DNA of 20,007 nucleotides from Rickettsiales bacterium (lineage in GTDB: Bacteria > Pseudomonadota > Alphaproteobacteria > Rickettsiales > Deianiraeaceae): the NCBI GenBank assembly GCA_017477855.1, contig JAFUUN010000112.1, positions 1 through 20,007 on the forward strand, written 5' to 3'. Shown piece by piece: positions 6,797-14,119 of this stretch (its first letter is position 1; every line of letters begins with the position of its first letter). The position numbers and the translations under genes were made by a program. The notes beneath the pieces are model-generated. The model saw only the letters and a program-made list of their open reading frames with translations. It had not been told where the DNA came from and searched no databases.

Positions 6797-6819
6797 AAGT
6801 TGGTTGATTTAATTATTGG

Positions 6820-6848
6820 TTGACAAACATTGTTAATTGGTGTATATT
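6820..6848 (+). promoter_or_regulatory. Promoter of the orphan gene at 6872
   Basis: A perfect TTGACA (6820-6825), 17 bp, then TATATT (6843-6848), with 23 bases to the ATG. The leader ends in TTGGAAATAT, so this gene, unlike many neighbours, may use a Shine-Dalgarno (GGA). Confidence 0.7.
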
Positions 6849-6871
6849 TCTAATGTTTTAATTGGAAATAT

Positions 6872-7183
6872 ATGGAAGAATTCGGTGGAACTCTTAATGA
6901 GCAGCTTAATTTGGTGTGCGAGTATAACAATGACGAAGAGAACGAGGCAAAATATAAAACCTTTGATAATTTTCTAAAAGCAAAACGTACGGAGTTGATC
7001 TCGGAATTGCAAATATTACGTAAAAAGAGAATTGAGAAAAAAGGAGGAGATTTGCTAAAACGATGCGCGATTGTTCAAAAATTAACAGCCATAGATGATT
7101 ATTTCAGCACAAAGAATATCTGCAACCGTGTCAGTAATGACCAAATTATTTACGCAGACAAATCATTCTATTACGGAATGTAA
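6872..7183 (+). CDS. Small soluble orphan protein
   Basis: A protein of 103 residues that I do not recognise. It is helical and highly charged (residues 20-65 rich in Glu, Lys, Arg), without a signal peptide or membrane segment, and ends in a Tyr-rich tail (SFYYGM). A consensus promoter and a plausible ribosome binding site precede it, which supports a real gene. It converges with kdsA, with only 8 bases between the two stop codons. Confidence 0.6.
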   Translation: MEEFGGTLNEQLNLVCEYNNDEENEAKYKTFDNFLKAKRTELISELQILRKKRIEKKGGDLLKRCAIVQKLTAIDDYFSTKNICNRVSNDQIIYADKSFYYGM

Positions 7184-7191
7184 ACAGATGT

Positions 7192-8016
7192 TCATTGCTT
7201 TTTGATTAACGTATCCAGCTCCTTCACCTCCTTCAACAACTTTGTTACCATGTCAAAAGTCAATGAGTTCGGCCCATCACTGAATGCATGATCTGGGTCG
7301 TTGTGGACTTCGCAGAATAGTCCTGCAATAGGTCTTGCTGCGATGGCCGCTCGGGCTAAAATTGGTGCCATGGTTCTGTCCCCGCCACTGACATCACCCA
7401 GTCCGCTTGGCATCTGCACTGCATGAGTAGCATCCATAATGACTGGTTGACCCGTTTGTGCCATAATCTCCAATCCGCGCATATCAACAACGAGATTGTT
7501 GTAGCCAAAACTTGAACCACGCTCGGTCAGCAGTACATTGTCATTGCCAAAGTGCGCGCACTTTTCAACCACCTTTTTCATGCCATCGGGTGCCATAAAC
7601 TGCCCCTTTTTGACATTCACAACCTTGCCGTATTTTGATGCACTTTCCAGCAAATCTGTTTGCCTACAAAGGAACGCTGGAATTTGCAATATGTCAACCA
7701 CTGGCCCAATGATTTTGCATTGCTCTGGAAGATGCACGTCCGTAATCACAGGGCACCCGAAGTCCTTTTTTATCTTCTCAAACACTGGAATAGACTTATC
7801 CAAACCAATGCCACGTTTGCTGTTTATGCTTGTCCGATTGGCTTTATCAAAAGATGCCTTGAAGACGTAAGGAATTCCAAGTTTTGATGTCAAATTAACC
7901 AAGAACTCCGCCACCATATATGCATGTTCTGGGCTCTCAATCTGGCATGGACCACCTATAAAAACAAATGGCAAATCATTTCCAAAGACAACCTTCCCAG
8001 CAGATATGTGTTTCAT
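7192..8016 (-). CDS. kdsA: 3-deoxy-8-phosphooctulonate synthase, metal-dependent type
   Basis: KdsA, 274 residues. It condenses phosphoenolpyruvate with D-arabinose 5-phosphate to Kdo 8-phosphate in the cytoplasm, for the LPS inner core. The family motifs are clear: FIGGPCQIES (19-28), VFKASFDKANRTS, a DVHLPEQ segment, LQIPAFLCRQTDLL, KKGQFMAP and the Lys/Arg-rich phosphate sites. The Cys at position 24 in GGPC is where E. coli-type enzymes have Asn, so this belongs to the metal-dependent subgroup. It is transcribed alone from its own promoter. The substrate supplier, the arabinose 5-phosphate isomerase, is encoded separately at 16777-17406. Confidence 0.96.
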   Translation of the reverse strand: MKHISAGKVVFGNDLPFVFIGGPCQIESPEHAYMVAEFLVNLTSKLGIPYVFKASFDKANRTSINSKRGIGLDKSIPVFEKIKKDFGCPVITDVHLPEQCKIIGPVVDILQIPAFLCRQTDLLESASKYGKVVNVKKGQFMAPDGMKKVVEKCAHFGNDNVLLTERGSSFGYNNLVVDMRGLEIMAQTGQPVIMDATHAVQMPSGLGDVSGGDRTMAPILARAAIAARPIAGLFCEVHNDPDHAFSDGPNSLTFDMVTKLLKEVKELDTLIKKQ

Positions 8017-8028
8017 AAAAAATTAGTC

Positions 8029-8057
8029 AGTGGTTATCTGTGTTTTTTAATTGTCAA
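8029..8057 (-). promoter_or_regulatory. kdsA promoter with atypical -10
   Basis: On the minus strand a perfect TTGACA (8052-8057) followed by ATTA is separated by 17 bp from ACCACT (8029-8034), 12 bases before the kdsA ATG. The only AT-richer hexamer nearby, GATAAC, is at an unfavourable 14 bp. It belongs to the ACCA group. Confidence 0.5.
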
Positions 8058-8238
8058 AGGTTGCATGTGATTGGGCATTAAGGATATAAATAACAAAGTG
8101 AAACCTAATGTTAAACATAAAAGTTTCCAGAATTCACATACGAGTTGTATCATTGAGTTATGATTTGTTTATTTAAAATGCCAAGTATATCTTGTTTTTC
8201 GTATTACTTTTTTACTCATTTATTGATAACAAAAATTT

Positions 8239-8279
8239 TTGCAAATGAAAAATGAGATTTTTGTTGCCAGCGCAACAAA
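8239..8279 (+). promoter_or_regulatory. Motif TTGCAAATGAAAA and an 8-bp hairpin upstream of dnaN
   Basis: The gap between kdsA and dnaN (8017-8336) holds a TTGCAAAT motif (8239-8246) that is also found upstream of atpF', the HU gene and rpmG. A tight hairpin follows: TTTGTTGC (8260-8267), loop CAGC, GCAACAAA (8272-8279). The hairpin arms look like the two ends of the GC-rich element joined together. I see no gene in this gap. Confidence 0.45.
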
Positions 8280-8294
8280 TTCCAACTACATCTA

Positions 8295-8322
8295 TTGACT
8301 TTTATTTTACAAATACACCAGT
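8295..8322 (+). promoter_or_regulatory. dnaN operon promoter with atypical -10
   Basis: TTGACT (8295-8300), 16 bp, then ACCAGT (8317-8322), and 14 bases to the dnaN ATG at 8337. No TATAAT-like box lies at the normal distance. Confidence 0.5.
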
Positions 8323-8336
8323 AATTTTGTTAAATT

Positions 8337-9437
8337 ATGGCAAAATTTACTATCGGAACATCTGAATTGAAGAAAGTTATAGACCAGGTTTCCCCAATGT
8401 TTGTTGGCGGAATAGACAATTTACCAAGAATACTTTTCAACGTTGGCAAGAAGGTTGAAATTAGCGCAACCAATGGTGATGCCTACACAAAGGTTGAGTT
8501 TGACTGTGACATTGAGGAAGAAGGCAGTTTTGTTGTGCCGGGAAAGATTTTTGAGAATATTGTAAAGAAAAGCACGAGCGAGAAAATAGAGGTCTCAACC
8601 GACAAGAGTGATGAGAGTAAATTGTCAATTCTGATTGGAAATGTGAAATATCAATTAGTGCTTGTTGACATCCACCCTGGCTACTTTGAAGCCCCCGAAT
8701 TTGACAAAAGCAACAGCTTTTCCATTAACGCACAGGACTTGAAAAGTGCTATTGAGGCAGTCAGCTGTTGTGTTGACAGTGCAAAGCCACATTTGAACTG
8801 CGTAATGATCCACACGGATGCTAAACAAGAGGGTAAAATCTTCATTGTTGCAACAGACGGAATGAGATTAGGAATTGCAGAAAGAAACGGGAAAAATGAC
8901 AATCCTGTTCCAAATTTGATGGTGCCAAAGAAGTCAGCAGAATACATTGTAAAAATGCTTGGTGATGTGGAGGATGAAATCAATGTTGACTATACAGAGA
9001 ACATGGTGAAAATCTCCGTCCGCGGCATTTCATATACCACGAAGTTGCTTGATACAGCATTCCCAAAATATCAGTCAGTCATTCCAACATCAAACAACAA
9101 GACATTGGAGGTCAAAACCAGTGACTTGAAGGACACAATTAAAAGTATTTCCTTGGCCGCAGAAATCACATTCCGTATCAAATTGGAAATCAAAAAAGAC
9201 AGTGTCTATATCTCATGTGAGGATAATGGAAACAATGCAGACGGAACTATTGAGGGCACATTTACAGAGGCCGACCCAATGCAGCTTGTTTGCAACTTCC
9301 GCTTGTTGATGGAAATCTTGGAGAACATTGGGTCATCAATTATCCGTATCCAAATCAATAACGAGAGCACACCAATGCTAATCCGCTCGGTTGATGACGA
9401 GACGGTGAAGTACGTATTCATGCCATTTGTGAGCTAA
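8337..9437 (+). CDS. dnaN: DNA polymerase III beta subunit (sliding clamp)
   Basis: The beta clamp, 366 residues, a normal length. The dimer encircles DNA and tethers polymerase III and other clamp-binding proteins. Three repeated domains are evident. Recognisable are RILFNV in domain 1, PHLNCVMIHT and IVATDGMRLGIAER (about 151-183) at the domain 2 core, and AFPKYQSVIP (about 239-248). The C-terminus VKYVFMPFVS corresponds to the usual Y-V-V-M-P-M-R-L that forms part of the peptide-binding pocket, with altered last residues. It heads a tight operon with secF (1-base gap) and ruvA. dnaA is about 2.7 kb away and separated by other units. Confidence 0.95.
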   Translation: MAKFTIGTSELKKVIDQVSPMFVGGIDNLPRILFNVGKKVEISATNGDAYTKVEFDCDIEEEGSFVVPGKIFENIVKKSTSEKIEVSTDKSDESKLSILIGNVKYQLVLVDIHPGYFEAPEFDKSNSFSINAQDLKSAIEAVSCCVDSAKPHLNCVMIHTDAKQEGKIFIVATDGMRLGIAERNGKNDNPVPNLMVPKKSAEYIVKMLGDVEDEINVDYTENMVKISVRGISYTTKLLDTAFPKYQSVIPTSNNKTLEVKTSDLKDTIKSISLAAEITFRIKLEIKKDSVYISCEDNGNNADGTIEGTFTEADPMQLVCNFRLLMEILENIGSSIIRIQINNESTPMLIRSVDDETVKYVFMPFVS

Positions 9438-9438
9438 A

Positions 9439-10341
9439 ATGAGTAAGGAAAGAGGAACAATAAATATCTATCTTCACAAGTTCTGCATCATGTTTGTGAG
9501 TGCACTGCTACTTTGTGCGTCCATGTTCATCTGCCACAAAAAAGGATTTAATGCAGGTGTTGATTTTGCAGGAGGATTTGTTGTTGAGGTCGCGTGCAAT
9601 GAATGCAATGGTGGTGAAATTGCAGGAAAAATCTCCAAAAAGCTTGGCACATCTGTCTTTCACCAACAAATTGATGGCGGCTATCTGTTCAAAAGTGCAA
9701 ACAGTGGCGCAAATTACGATGAAACACTTGGCCTTTACAAGGAGGTTCTTAACACCAACAAGGACATCAAAATTGTTAAAACTGACTTCGCATCTCCGCA
9801 AATGACCGCCAGCTTCCTCAAAGACAGTATCTTTGCATGCTTGTTTGCGTTTGCGTGCATCGGTATCTACATGATGATAAGGTTCAACTGGAAATTTGCA
9901 GTCAGCGGCGTGCTTGCTTTGGTATATGATGTTTTACTCGTTCTTGGTTGCATAAGCGCCATGCAAATAGAGGTTTGCCTCATCACCCTCACGGCACTGT
10001 TGACAATCATTGGATATTGCATTAACGATAAAATCGTGGTGTTTGACCGCATCCGTTCCAATCTCTGGGACAGAAAACAGCCAGTGGCGTCCATCGTTCT
10101 TACCAGTGTCAAAAGTGTGCTTGCGCGAAGTGTGCTGACATCATTCACAACAATTATTACAACAACCAGTTTGCTGTTCTTCGGCGATCGCTCTATTTTT
10201 GAGCTCGGACTGACGATCATCTGTGGTATATTCTTTGGCACATTATCATCACTGCTCATTGCGCCATCGCTGTTGTTGTTGCTACGTATCACCCACCACA
10301 AACCAAAAGTTGAAAAAGATCTAATGTTTTACGCCTCATAA
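9439..10341 (+). CDS. secF: Protein translocase subunit SecF
   Basis: SecF, 300 residues. With SecD it uses the proton motive force to help pull exported proteins through SecYEG. It has one N-terminal membrane helix (about 12-32), a periplasmic domain that opens with GVDFAGG (40-46), then five membrane helices from about residue 128. The family motif IGYCINDKIVVFDRIR is at 191-206, followed by SVKSVLARSVLTSFTTI. The start is 1 base after the dnaN stop. secD is not in the window, so secD and secF are split. Co-transcription with dnaN and ruvA is unusual but clear from the spacing. Confidence 0.95.
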   Translation: MSKERGTINIYLHKFCIMFVSALLLCASMFICHKKGFNAGVDFAGGFVVEVACNECNGGEIAGKISKKLGTSVFHQQIDGGYLFKSANSGANYDETLGLYKEVLNTNKDIKIVKTDFASPQMTASFLKDSIFACLFAFACIGIYMMIRFNWKFAVSGVLALVYDVLLVLGCISAMQIEVCLITLTALLTIIGYCINDKIVVFDRIRSNLWDRKQPVASIVLTSVKSVLARSVLTSFTTIITTTSLLFFGDRSIFELGLTIICGIFFGTLSSLLIAPSLLLLLRITHHKPKVEKDLMFYAS

Positions 10342-10343
10342 CT

Positions 10344-11048
10344 ATGATTGGCAAGCTAACTGGCCGAGTTGCTGGACAGTATGGTGATATCGTTATCATT
10401 GAAGTTGGCACCGACATTACAGCAGTTGGATACGAAGTTGTCATGAAGGCAGGTGAAGTTGGTACATTTGCACCGGGTGACATAGCAGACGTATTTGTCA
10501 AAGAAATTATCAAAGAGGACGATGATACTCTGTATGGCTTCACATCATTTGAGGAAAGGTGCTGGTTTGAGGAAATGATAAAGCTCAGCGGACTTGGGCC
10601 TAAGATTGCACTAAATATATTGTCAACCTACTCATGCGAAGAAATAACCGAAGCAATATTTTCCAACAACTGTGAGTTTTTCAGCTCAATTAGTGGTATT
10701 GGTGCAAAACTGGCAAATCGTATTCCTGTTGAAATGAAAAAACAGATTGAAAAAATTAACCAGAAAATCATGGAATTCAACGGCGCCCCGGTTGTAAGAC
10801 GGCCAGCACCAATAGTATCAAAGCAGAAAACAGTAAAAAATAGCAAGCAAGTTGAAAAAACGTTGCAGTTTGAAGACAACAAAAAGTCCAAAAAAAACAA
10901 CAATAGTTTGGTTATAAATGATGCAGTGGAGACACTAAAAACACTGGGTTTTACCAGTCATGAAGTCTATAGAGAGGTGTTTAAAATTGCCAAAAACAAT
11001 GATTGCACAACAGAAGATATTGTTAAAGAGTTTTTGAAGAAGAAGTAG
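10344..11048 (+). CDS. ruvA: Holliday junction branch migration protein RuvA
   Basis: RuvA, 234 residues. It binds four-way junctions as a tetramer and loads the RuvB motor. It has an N-terminal OB-fold (MIGKLTGRVA...), then two helix-hairpin-helix motifs, LSGLGPKIALNIL (81-93) and SISGIGAKLANRI (115-127), and a linker rich in Lys and Asn. The C-terminal domain III (AVETLKTLGFTSHEVYREV) contacts RuvB. The lysine-rich linker at about 150-195 is longer than usual. The start is 2 bases after secF. The last 26 bases overlap a minus-strand small ORF. ruvB and ruvC are not adjacent. Confidence 0.95.
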   Translation: MIGKLTGRVAGQYGDIVIIEVGTDITAVGYEVVMKAGEVGTFAPGDIADVFVKEIIKEDDDTLYGFTSFEERCWFEEMIKLSGLGPKIALNILSTYSCEEITEAIFSNNCEFFSSISGIGAKLANRIPVEMKKQIEKINQKIMEFNGAPVVRRPAPIVSKQKTVKNSKQVEKTLQFEDNKKSKKNNNSLVINDAVETLKTLGFTSHEVYREVFKIAKNNDCTTEDIVKEFLKKK

Positions 11049-11166
11049 ATTTTTCATTTTTTACTTCTGAGCTTTCATTCTTAATTCGCTTTCTTTTTTC
11101 TTTTTCTTTCGGAAATTGAATGATTTTGTCCTCTTTTTTAGTAGTTTGTTTTCCTTCGGTTTTCAT
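11023..11166 (-). CDS. 47-residue charged protein overlapping the ruvA 3' end
   Basis: A small minus-strand ORF, ATG 11166-11164 to TAA at 11025-11023. It starts MKTEGKQTTKKEDKIIQFPK and continues with Lys/Arg/Glu- and Ser-rich sequence. It has no membrane segment, no Cys and no family I recognise; it is probably disordered and nucleic-acid-binding or regulatory. The main support is a good promoter directly upstream (TTGACA, 16 bp, TAAAAT), with 14 bases to the ATG. The last 26 bases are antisense to the ruvA 3' end. The alternative is that the promoter drives a small antisense RNA. Confidence 0.5.
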   Translation of the reverse strand: MKTEGKQTTKKEDKIIQFPKEKEKRKRIKNESSEVKNEKSTSSSKTL

Positions 11167-11180
11167 TTCAGAACATCTTT

Positions 11181-11208
11181 ATTTTATCATATTTTTTTCC
11201 TATGTCAA
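11181..11208 (-). promoter_or_regulatory. Promoter of the 47-residue ORF
   Basis: On the minus strand a perfect TTGACA (11203-11208), 16 bp, then TAAAAT (11181-11186). It points toward the 3' end of ruvA, so it makes either mRNA for the small ORF or an antisense transcript. Confidence 0.65.
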
Positions 11209-11293
11209 AGTTTTGAAAAGTTTTTTTGCGTTTGTAAGAGCACGTTTGGTTGAGAGGCAGTGCTGGGATGTGTAAAATGGCAAGTGTAAGTTT

Positions 11294-11309
11294 TGTGAGG
11301 TTTATCACA
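11294..11309. promoter_or_regulatory. CRP/FNR-family-like operator
   Basis: TGTGA (11294-11298), 6 bp, TCACA (11305-11309), a perfect dyad of the CRP type, extended by one further pair to TTGTGA/TCACAA. It lies 52 bp before the candidate -35 of the HU gene and 85 bp behind the divergent small-ORF promoter. No regulator gene is in the window, so it could be coincidence. Confidence 0.35.
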
Positions 11310-11360
11310 ATTTAACATCAAGATAAGCGCTAAATATCAAGGATAAATTAAAAAATGAGC

Positions 11361-11389
11361 TTGCAAATAAAAATTTCACCTTTACCAAC
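11361..11389 (+). promoter_or_regulatory. Candidate HU gene promoter
   Basis: CTTGCAAATAAAAA (TTGCAA at 11361-11366) is followed 17 bp later by ACCAAC (11384-11389), 23 bases before the ATG. An alternative pair is TTTACC (11381-11386) with TTTATA 17 bp on, which would leave almost no leader. Confidence 0.4.
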
Positions 11390-11412
11390 ACACTGTTTTT
11401 ATATTTATAGCT

Positions 11413-11715
11413 ATGAAAGTTTGTACAAAAACAATGTTGATTGAAGAGATTGCTTCAAAAGTTGGTTGTTCAAAAGCGCAAGCAGGAAATTTTGTTAACG
11501 CTTTCTTTGATGTTATCGTCAGTGAATTGAAACATGGTAACAAGGTCGCCATTCCTGGCTTTGTTTCTTTCGAAGTTTCAGAGAGAAAAGAACGTCAAGG
11601 TTTCAACCCATTGACAAAAAAGCCAATCAAAATTGCTGCAAAGAAGGTTGCAAAAGTCAAATTGGGAAAACAATTAAAGGAGTGTGTTGTTAGCTCAGGC
11701 AAAAAAAGCAAATAA
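11413..11715 (+). CDS. HU-family DNA-binding protein
   Basis: An HU/IHF-type nucleoid protein, 100 residues. It works as a dimer that bends and compacts DNA. The helical N-terminal half (MLIEEIASKVGCSKAQAGNF) dimerises. The sequence KVAIPGFVSFEVSERKER (44-61) and the beta-arm with GFNPLTKKPI (63-72), including the Asn-Pro that kinks DNA, are typical. The Lys-rich end (SSGKKSK) is slightly longer than in classical 90-residue HU. IHF subunits usually carry other arm sequences, so HU is preferred. It is transcribed alone and closed by a clear intrinsic terminator. Confidence 0.93.
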   Translation: MKVCTKTMLIEEIASKVGCSKAQAGNFVNAFFDVIVSELKHGNKVAIPGFVSFEVSERKERQGFNPLTKKPIKIAAKKVAKVKLGKQLKECVVSSGKKSK

Positions 11716-11747
11716 TTTTTGCTAAATCAACATTTAATCATGATTAG

Positions 11748-11782
11748 ACCCGTCAAGATTATTTTTGACGGGTTGTTTTTTT
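11748..11782 (+). terminator. Intrinsic terminator of the HU gene
   Basis: A perfect 9-bp stem, ACCCGTCAA (11748-11756) and TTGACGGGT (11765-11773), with an 8-base loop, followed by TGTTTTTTT. It is 33 bases after the HU stop and ends just before the convergent DUF721 gene. There is no T-run on the other strand, so it works in one direction only. Confidence 0.93.
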
Positions 11783-11785
11783 GTT

Positions 11786-12121
11786 TCAAAAACTAATTTT
11801 CACATCAATAAAAATCTCTTTTTTGTTGCCGAAGTATAAATTTAACCGTCCTAAAAGGTCTTTTTTGTAGAATGCAAATTCATTAGCAAAGTGTCTATTA
11901 TCAGAAAAGCAATATAATATTTTCTGCAATAATTGACCATCTGTACCAACAATTTTTATCTGCTTTGGATGGAGCTGATTTGCGAATTCTTCGCCTACAA
12001 TGTCTTGCCAGTGAGTTAGAATGCGTGCATCGTTAAAGTTTCGCTTTTTGAGTTCTTTTTCGTTCAGAGAGCAAATCTTCTCACTTATTGAAAATGTGTT
12101 GTAGTATCTCCAATCTGCCAC
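11786..12121 (-). CDS. DUF721/DciA-like protein
   Basis: A 111-residue protein of the DUF721 family. The core ILTHWQDIVGEEFANQLHPKQ (34-54) matches the family pattern of a Trp-x-x-hydrophobic-Val-Gly segment followed by a Pro. A basic helix-strand part with LLGRLNLYFG follows. Some members (DciA) load the replicative helicase DnaB in bacteria without DnaC. That role would fit a genome with a divergent DnaA, but it is inference. The start codon is GTG at 12121; no ATG is in frame upstream. A TATAAA sits 22-27 bases upstream of the start. The gene converges with the HU gene across the terminator. Confidence 0.75.
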   Translation of the reverse strand: MADWRYYNTFSISEKICSLNEKELKKRNFNDARILTHWQDIVGEEFANQLHPKQIKIVGTDGQLLQKILYCFSDNRHFANEFAFYKKDLLGRLNLYFGNKKEIFIDVKISF

Positions 12122-12163
12122 GATTTGATGGTAAAATGATGATTTTATAATTCAACTGATTGT

Positions 12164-12245
12164 ATTGTGCTTGCGCGGAGCGCGTTTGGCCGACGAGGAA
12201 CGAGGCGCAGCCAAACGGCGAGGGCGTGGCCTCGGGCAGCGCAAT
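12164..12245 (+). repeat. GC-rich palindromic element, copy 3
   Basis: An 82-bp copy whose inner part is identical to copies 1 and 2, but the outer ends are ATTG and CAAT instead of GTTG and CAAC. The change on one side is matched on the other, and the stem extends into the flanks as TTGTATTG/CAATACAA. It starts 42 bp before the DUF721 start and lies 13 bp after the stop of the large orphan gene. Confidence 0.9.
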
Positions 12246-12258
12246 ACAAAATTTCTAA

Positions 12259-13911
12259 TCATCCTTGCAACAAATCAGCATCACTTGAAGCTGCACCTGC
12301 GTTTGCATCGGCCGCCGCGGCTGTATTGATGTCAACATCATTAATCTCCTCGTAATCTTCATCATCGTCTTCCTCGCTGTCACTAATCAACTTTGACAAG
12401 ATAATATTGCAGAACTCCGTGAAATATGGCAATGTGACAATAATACCATATTTCAACACTGCTTTTTTGTAGACCTCTGTGATGTAAGCAGATTGGTCTT
12501 CAATGTTTGGATTTGCTTGTGCAACTTCTGTCATGGCATTCAAAATTGCTACGCTCTCTGAACCACAATATTGGTCAACTGCATAATATGAAATGCCGCT
12601 CTCTCTAATCTTTTTGATGACATCCTTGTCTCTCAATTTGGCTGCAAATCCACCACCGCCACCTTCTTCCTCGTCTGCTTCAACACCTTCCAACATGTCG
12701 CAGATGTCTTGGAAAATTCTTGAACGTCCCAATGGAGCAATCGTGATTGACATACTCTTTTCAGAAATATCTGCTGTCAAGTTGTTTGCAACAGATGAAA
12801 TCTTCCTTATCATCTGGACTGTTCCGTCATTAATCTGCGAGCCCTCTGACAATGGAATTTGTGGCAACAATTCTGGGTGTCTCAACAAAATACCATAATG
12901 TGTCAATCCGCCGCGTTTGATTATACCAAACAATCTGTCAGCCGCATTAGCTGCATCTGCAAAGTTATATGTTGCCTGAATGTATTGCAATGCTTTATTC
13001 CACTTCATGTCGCTAACGTAGCATGTTCCAAGAAGCATGACAATCTCGGCAATATACTGCACTTTCATCTGGTGGAAGAAAATCTCAATCAAGTCCTCTG
13101 TGAATGTATCTGTCTTTTTAATGACCTCAAATGCACATGATGGGTTTTCAAAAATCCAGTCAAGGAATGCCTGTCCAACATCTGCCTTTTTGTTAATCAA
13201 TTTGTTGATATTCTTCAAGCTTTCTTTTTTATTTCCTGCATCAATATAATCTGACATGATATCGCGCAAGTCATTGAAGTTTGGTGCCAATGCATCTGGA
13301 ACTTCCGCTGTAATGCCATTTTTCTCACGTAAGAAGTCAATCATTGCTTGGAATGTTTTTGTAATCTCCAATGAATATTTTGTGTCATTCTTGGTTGAAA
13401 TAAACAACTCTCCCATACATGACATAAATACAGCGGCCGTTGAAGGACGCTTACGCATTCTTGCCAAAACATCTTGTGCCATTGCAAAATCCTGTTGGAT
13501 GAATTTTCTGATAACTCTGTGTGGTGAGAACAAAATGATACAGGCAACTGTTTCATATAAATCGGTTGTCTTTGTGCTCTCTGGGTCTTCCTCTTCTAAT
13601 GCCTTGAAAAGAACATACGTCTTCTTCAAAAGCGATACCAGCGCATCATCACCATTTCTGTTTGCGTAATATGACATAATCATAAAGCCACAGTGTGATG
13701 GAATTTTATTTCCGCTGTCAACAACTGGTTTCATGTCCTCGTATTCTGGATTTTCTGGAACGCCTTTTGCCGCCTCATCAAACTCGTCAATGAATACAAG
13801 AATTTCATCAATATCCTTATCTGTTAGACCAAATTTCTGCTTTGATTGCTCGTGCATTTCTTCCTCTGTAAAGGCAGGTTTATACTCTTGAATAGCGTTC
13901 GCGTTTGACAT
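12259..13911 (-). CDS. Large helical orphan protein with acidic tail
   Basis: A protein of 550 residues with no family I can name. It appears soluble and almost wholly helical, without a signal peptide or membrane segment, and has helical-repeat character (for example FSPHRVIRKFIQQDFAMAQD and FLDWIFENPSCAFEVIKK). A Gly run (EEEGGGGGF, near residue 430) breaks the chain. The C-terminus is very acidic and then Ala/Asp-rich (about 510-550), similar in character to the CarD tail. Upstream are a promoter (TTGCAT, 16 bp, TAAAAT) and a possible ribosome binding site, TAGAG. Its codon use looks like that of its housekeeping neighbours, so it is probably a resident lineage gene rather than a recent import. 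It could be a scaffold or host-interaction protein. Confidence 0.7.
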   Translation of the reverse strand: MSNANAIQEYKPAFTEEEMHEQSKQKFGLTDKDIDEILVFIDEFDEAAKGVPENPEYEDMKPVVDSGNKIPSHCGFMIMSYYANRNGDDALVSLLKKTYVLFKALEEEDPESTKTTDLYETVACIILFSPHRVIRKFIQQDFAMAQDVLARMRKRPSTAAVFMSCMGELFISTKNDTKYSLEITKTFQAMIDFLREKNGITAEVPDALAPNFNDLRDIMSDYIDAGNKKESLKNINKLINKKADVGQAFLDWIFENPSCAFEVIKKTDTFTEDLIEIFFHQMKVQYIAEIVMLLGTCYVSDMKWNKALQYIQATYNFADAANAADRLFGIIKRGGLTHYGILLRHPELLPQIPLSEGSQINDGTVQMIRKISSVANNLTADISEKSMSITIAPLGRSRIFQDICDMLEGVEADEEEGGGGGFAAKLRDKDVIKKIRESGISYYAVDQYCGSESVAILNAMTEVAQANPNIEDQSAYITEVYKKAVLKYGIIVTLPYFTEFCNIILSKLISDSEEDDDEDYEEINDVDINTAAAADANAGAASSDADLLQG

Positions 13912-13933
13912 AATTAACTCTATAAACAGTTGG

Positions 13934-13961
13934 ATTTTATCAAAAAATAAAATTTATGCAA
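13934..13961 (-). promoter_or_regulatory. Promoter of the 550-residue orphan
   Basis: On the minus strand TTGCAT (13956-13961), 16 bp, TAAAAT (13934-13939), then 22 bases to the ATG at 13911, including TAGAG as a possible ribosome binding site. Confidence 0.5.
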
Positions 13962-13994
13962 GTTAGAAGTTTGTTAAAGAAAAATGAAATTTGT

Positions 13995-14113
13995 GTTGCG
14001 CGGCGCGGAGCGCATTTGGCCGCCGAGCGGAGCCCGAGCGCAGCGAGGGCGGATGGAGCGAGGCGCAGCGTAGCGGTGCCAAATGGCGAGGGCGTGGCCT
14101 CGGGCAGCGCAAC
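13995..14113 (+). repeat. GC-rich palindromic element, copy 4 (long variant)
   Basis: A 119-bp copy. The ends are GTTGCGC and GCGCAAC, and the outer stem continues as GTGTTG/CAACAC. The middle hairpin has CATTTGGC (14013-14020) and GCCAAATG (14078-14085), a paired change from copies 1-3. Its tip is expanded by units like GAGCGNAGCG. A T-run follows on the plus strand. It ends 6 bp after the cysQ-like stop codon. Confidence 0.9.
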
Positions 14114-14119
14114 ACTTTT

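Noticed and set aside
8017..8336. Replication origin in the AT-rich kdsA-dnaN spacer
   Set aside because: No cluster of DnaA boxes is visible on either strand; a DnaA this divergent could use another motif, but nothing positive supports it.
11303..11311. TTATCACAA as a DnaA box
   Set aside because: It does not fit TTATCCACA in the second half, stands alone, and is better explained as part of the TGTGA/TCACA dyad.
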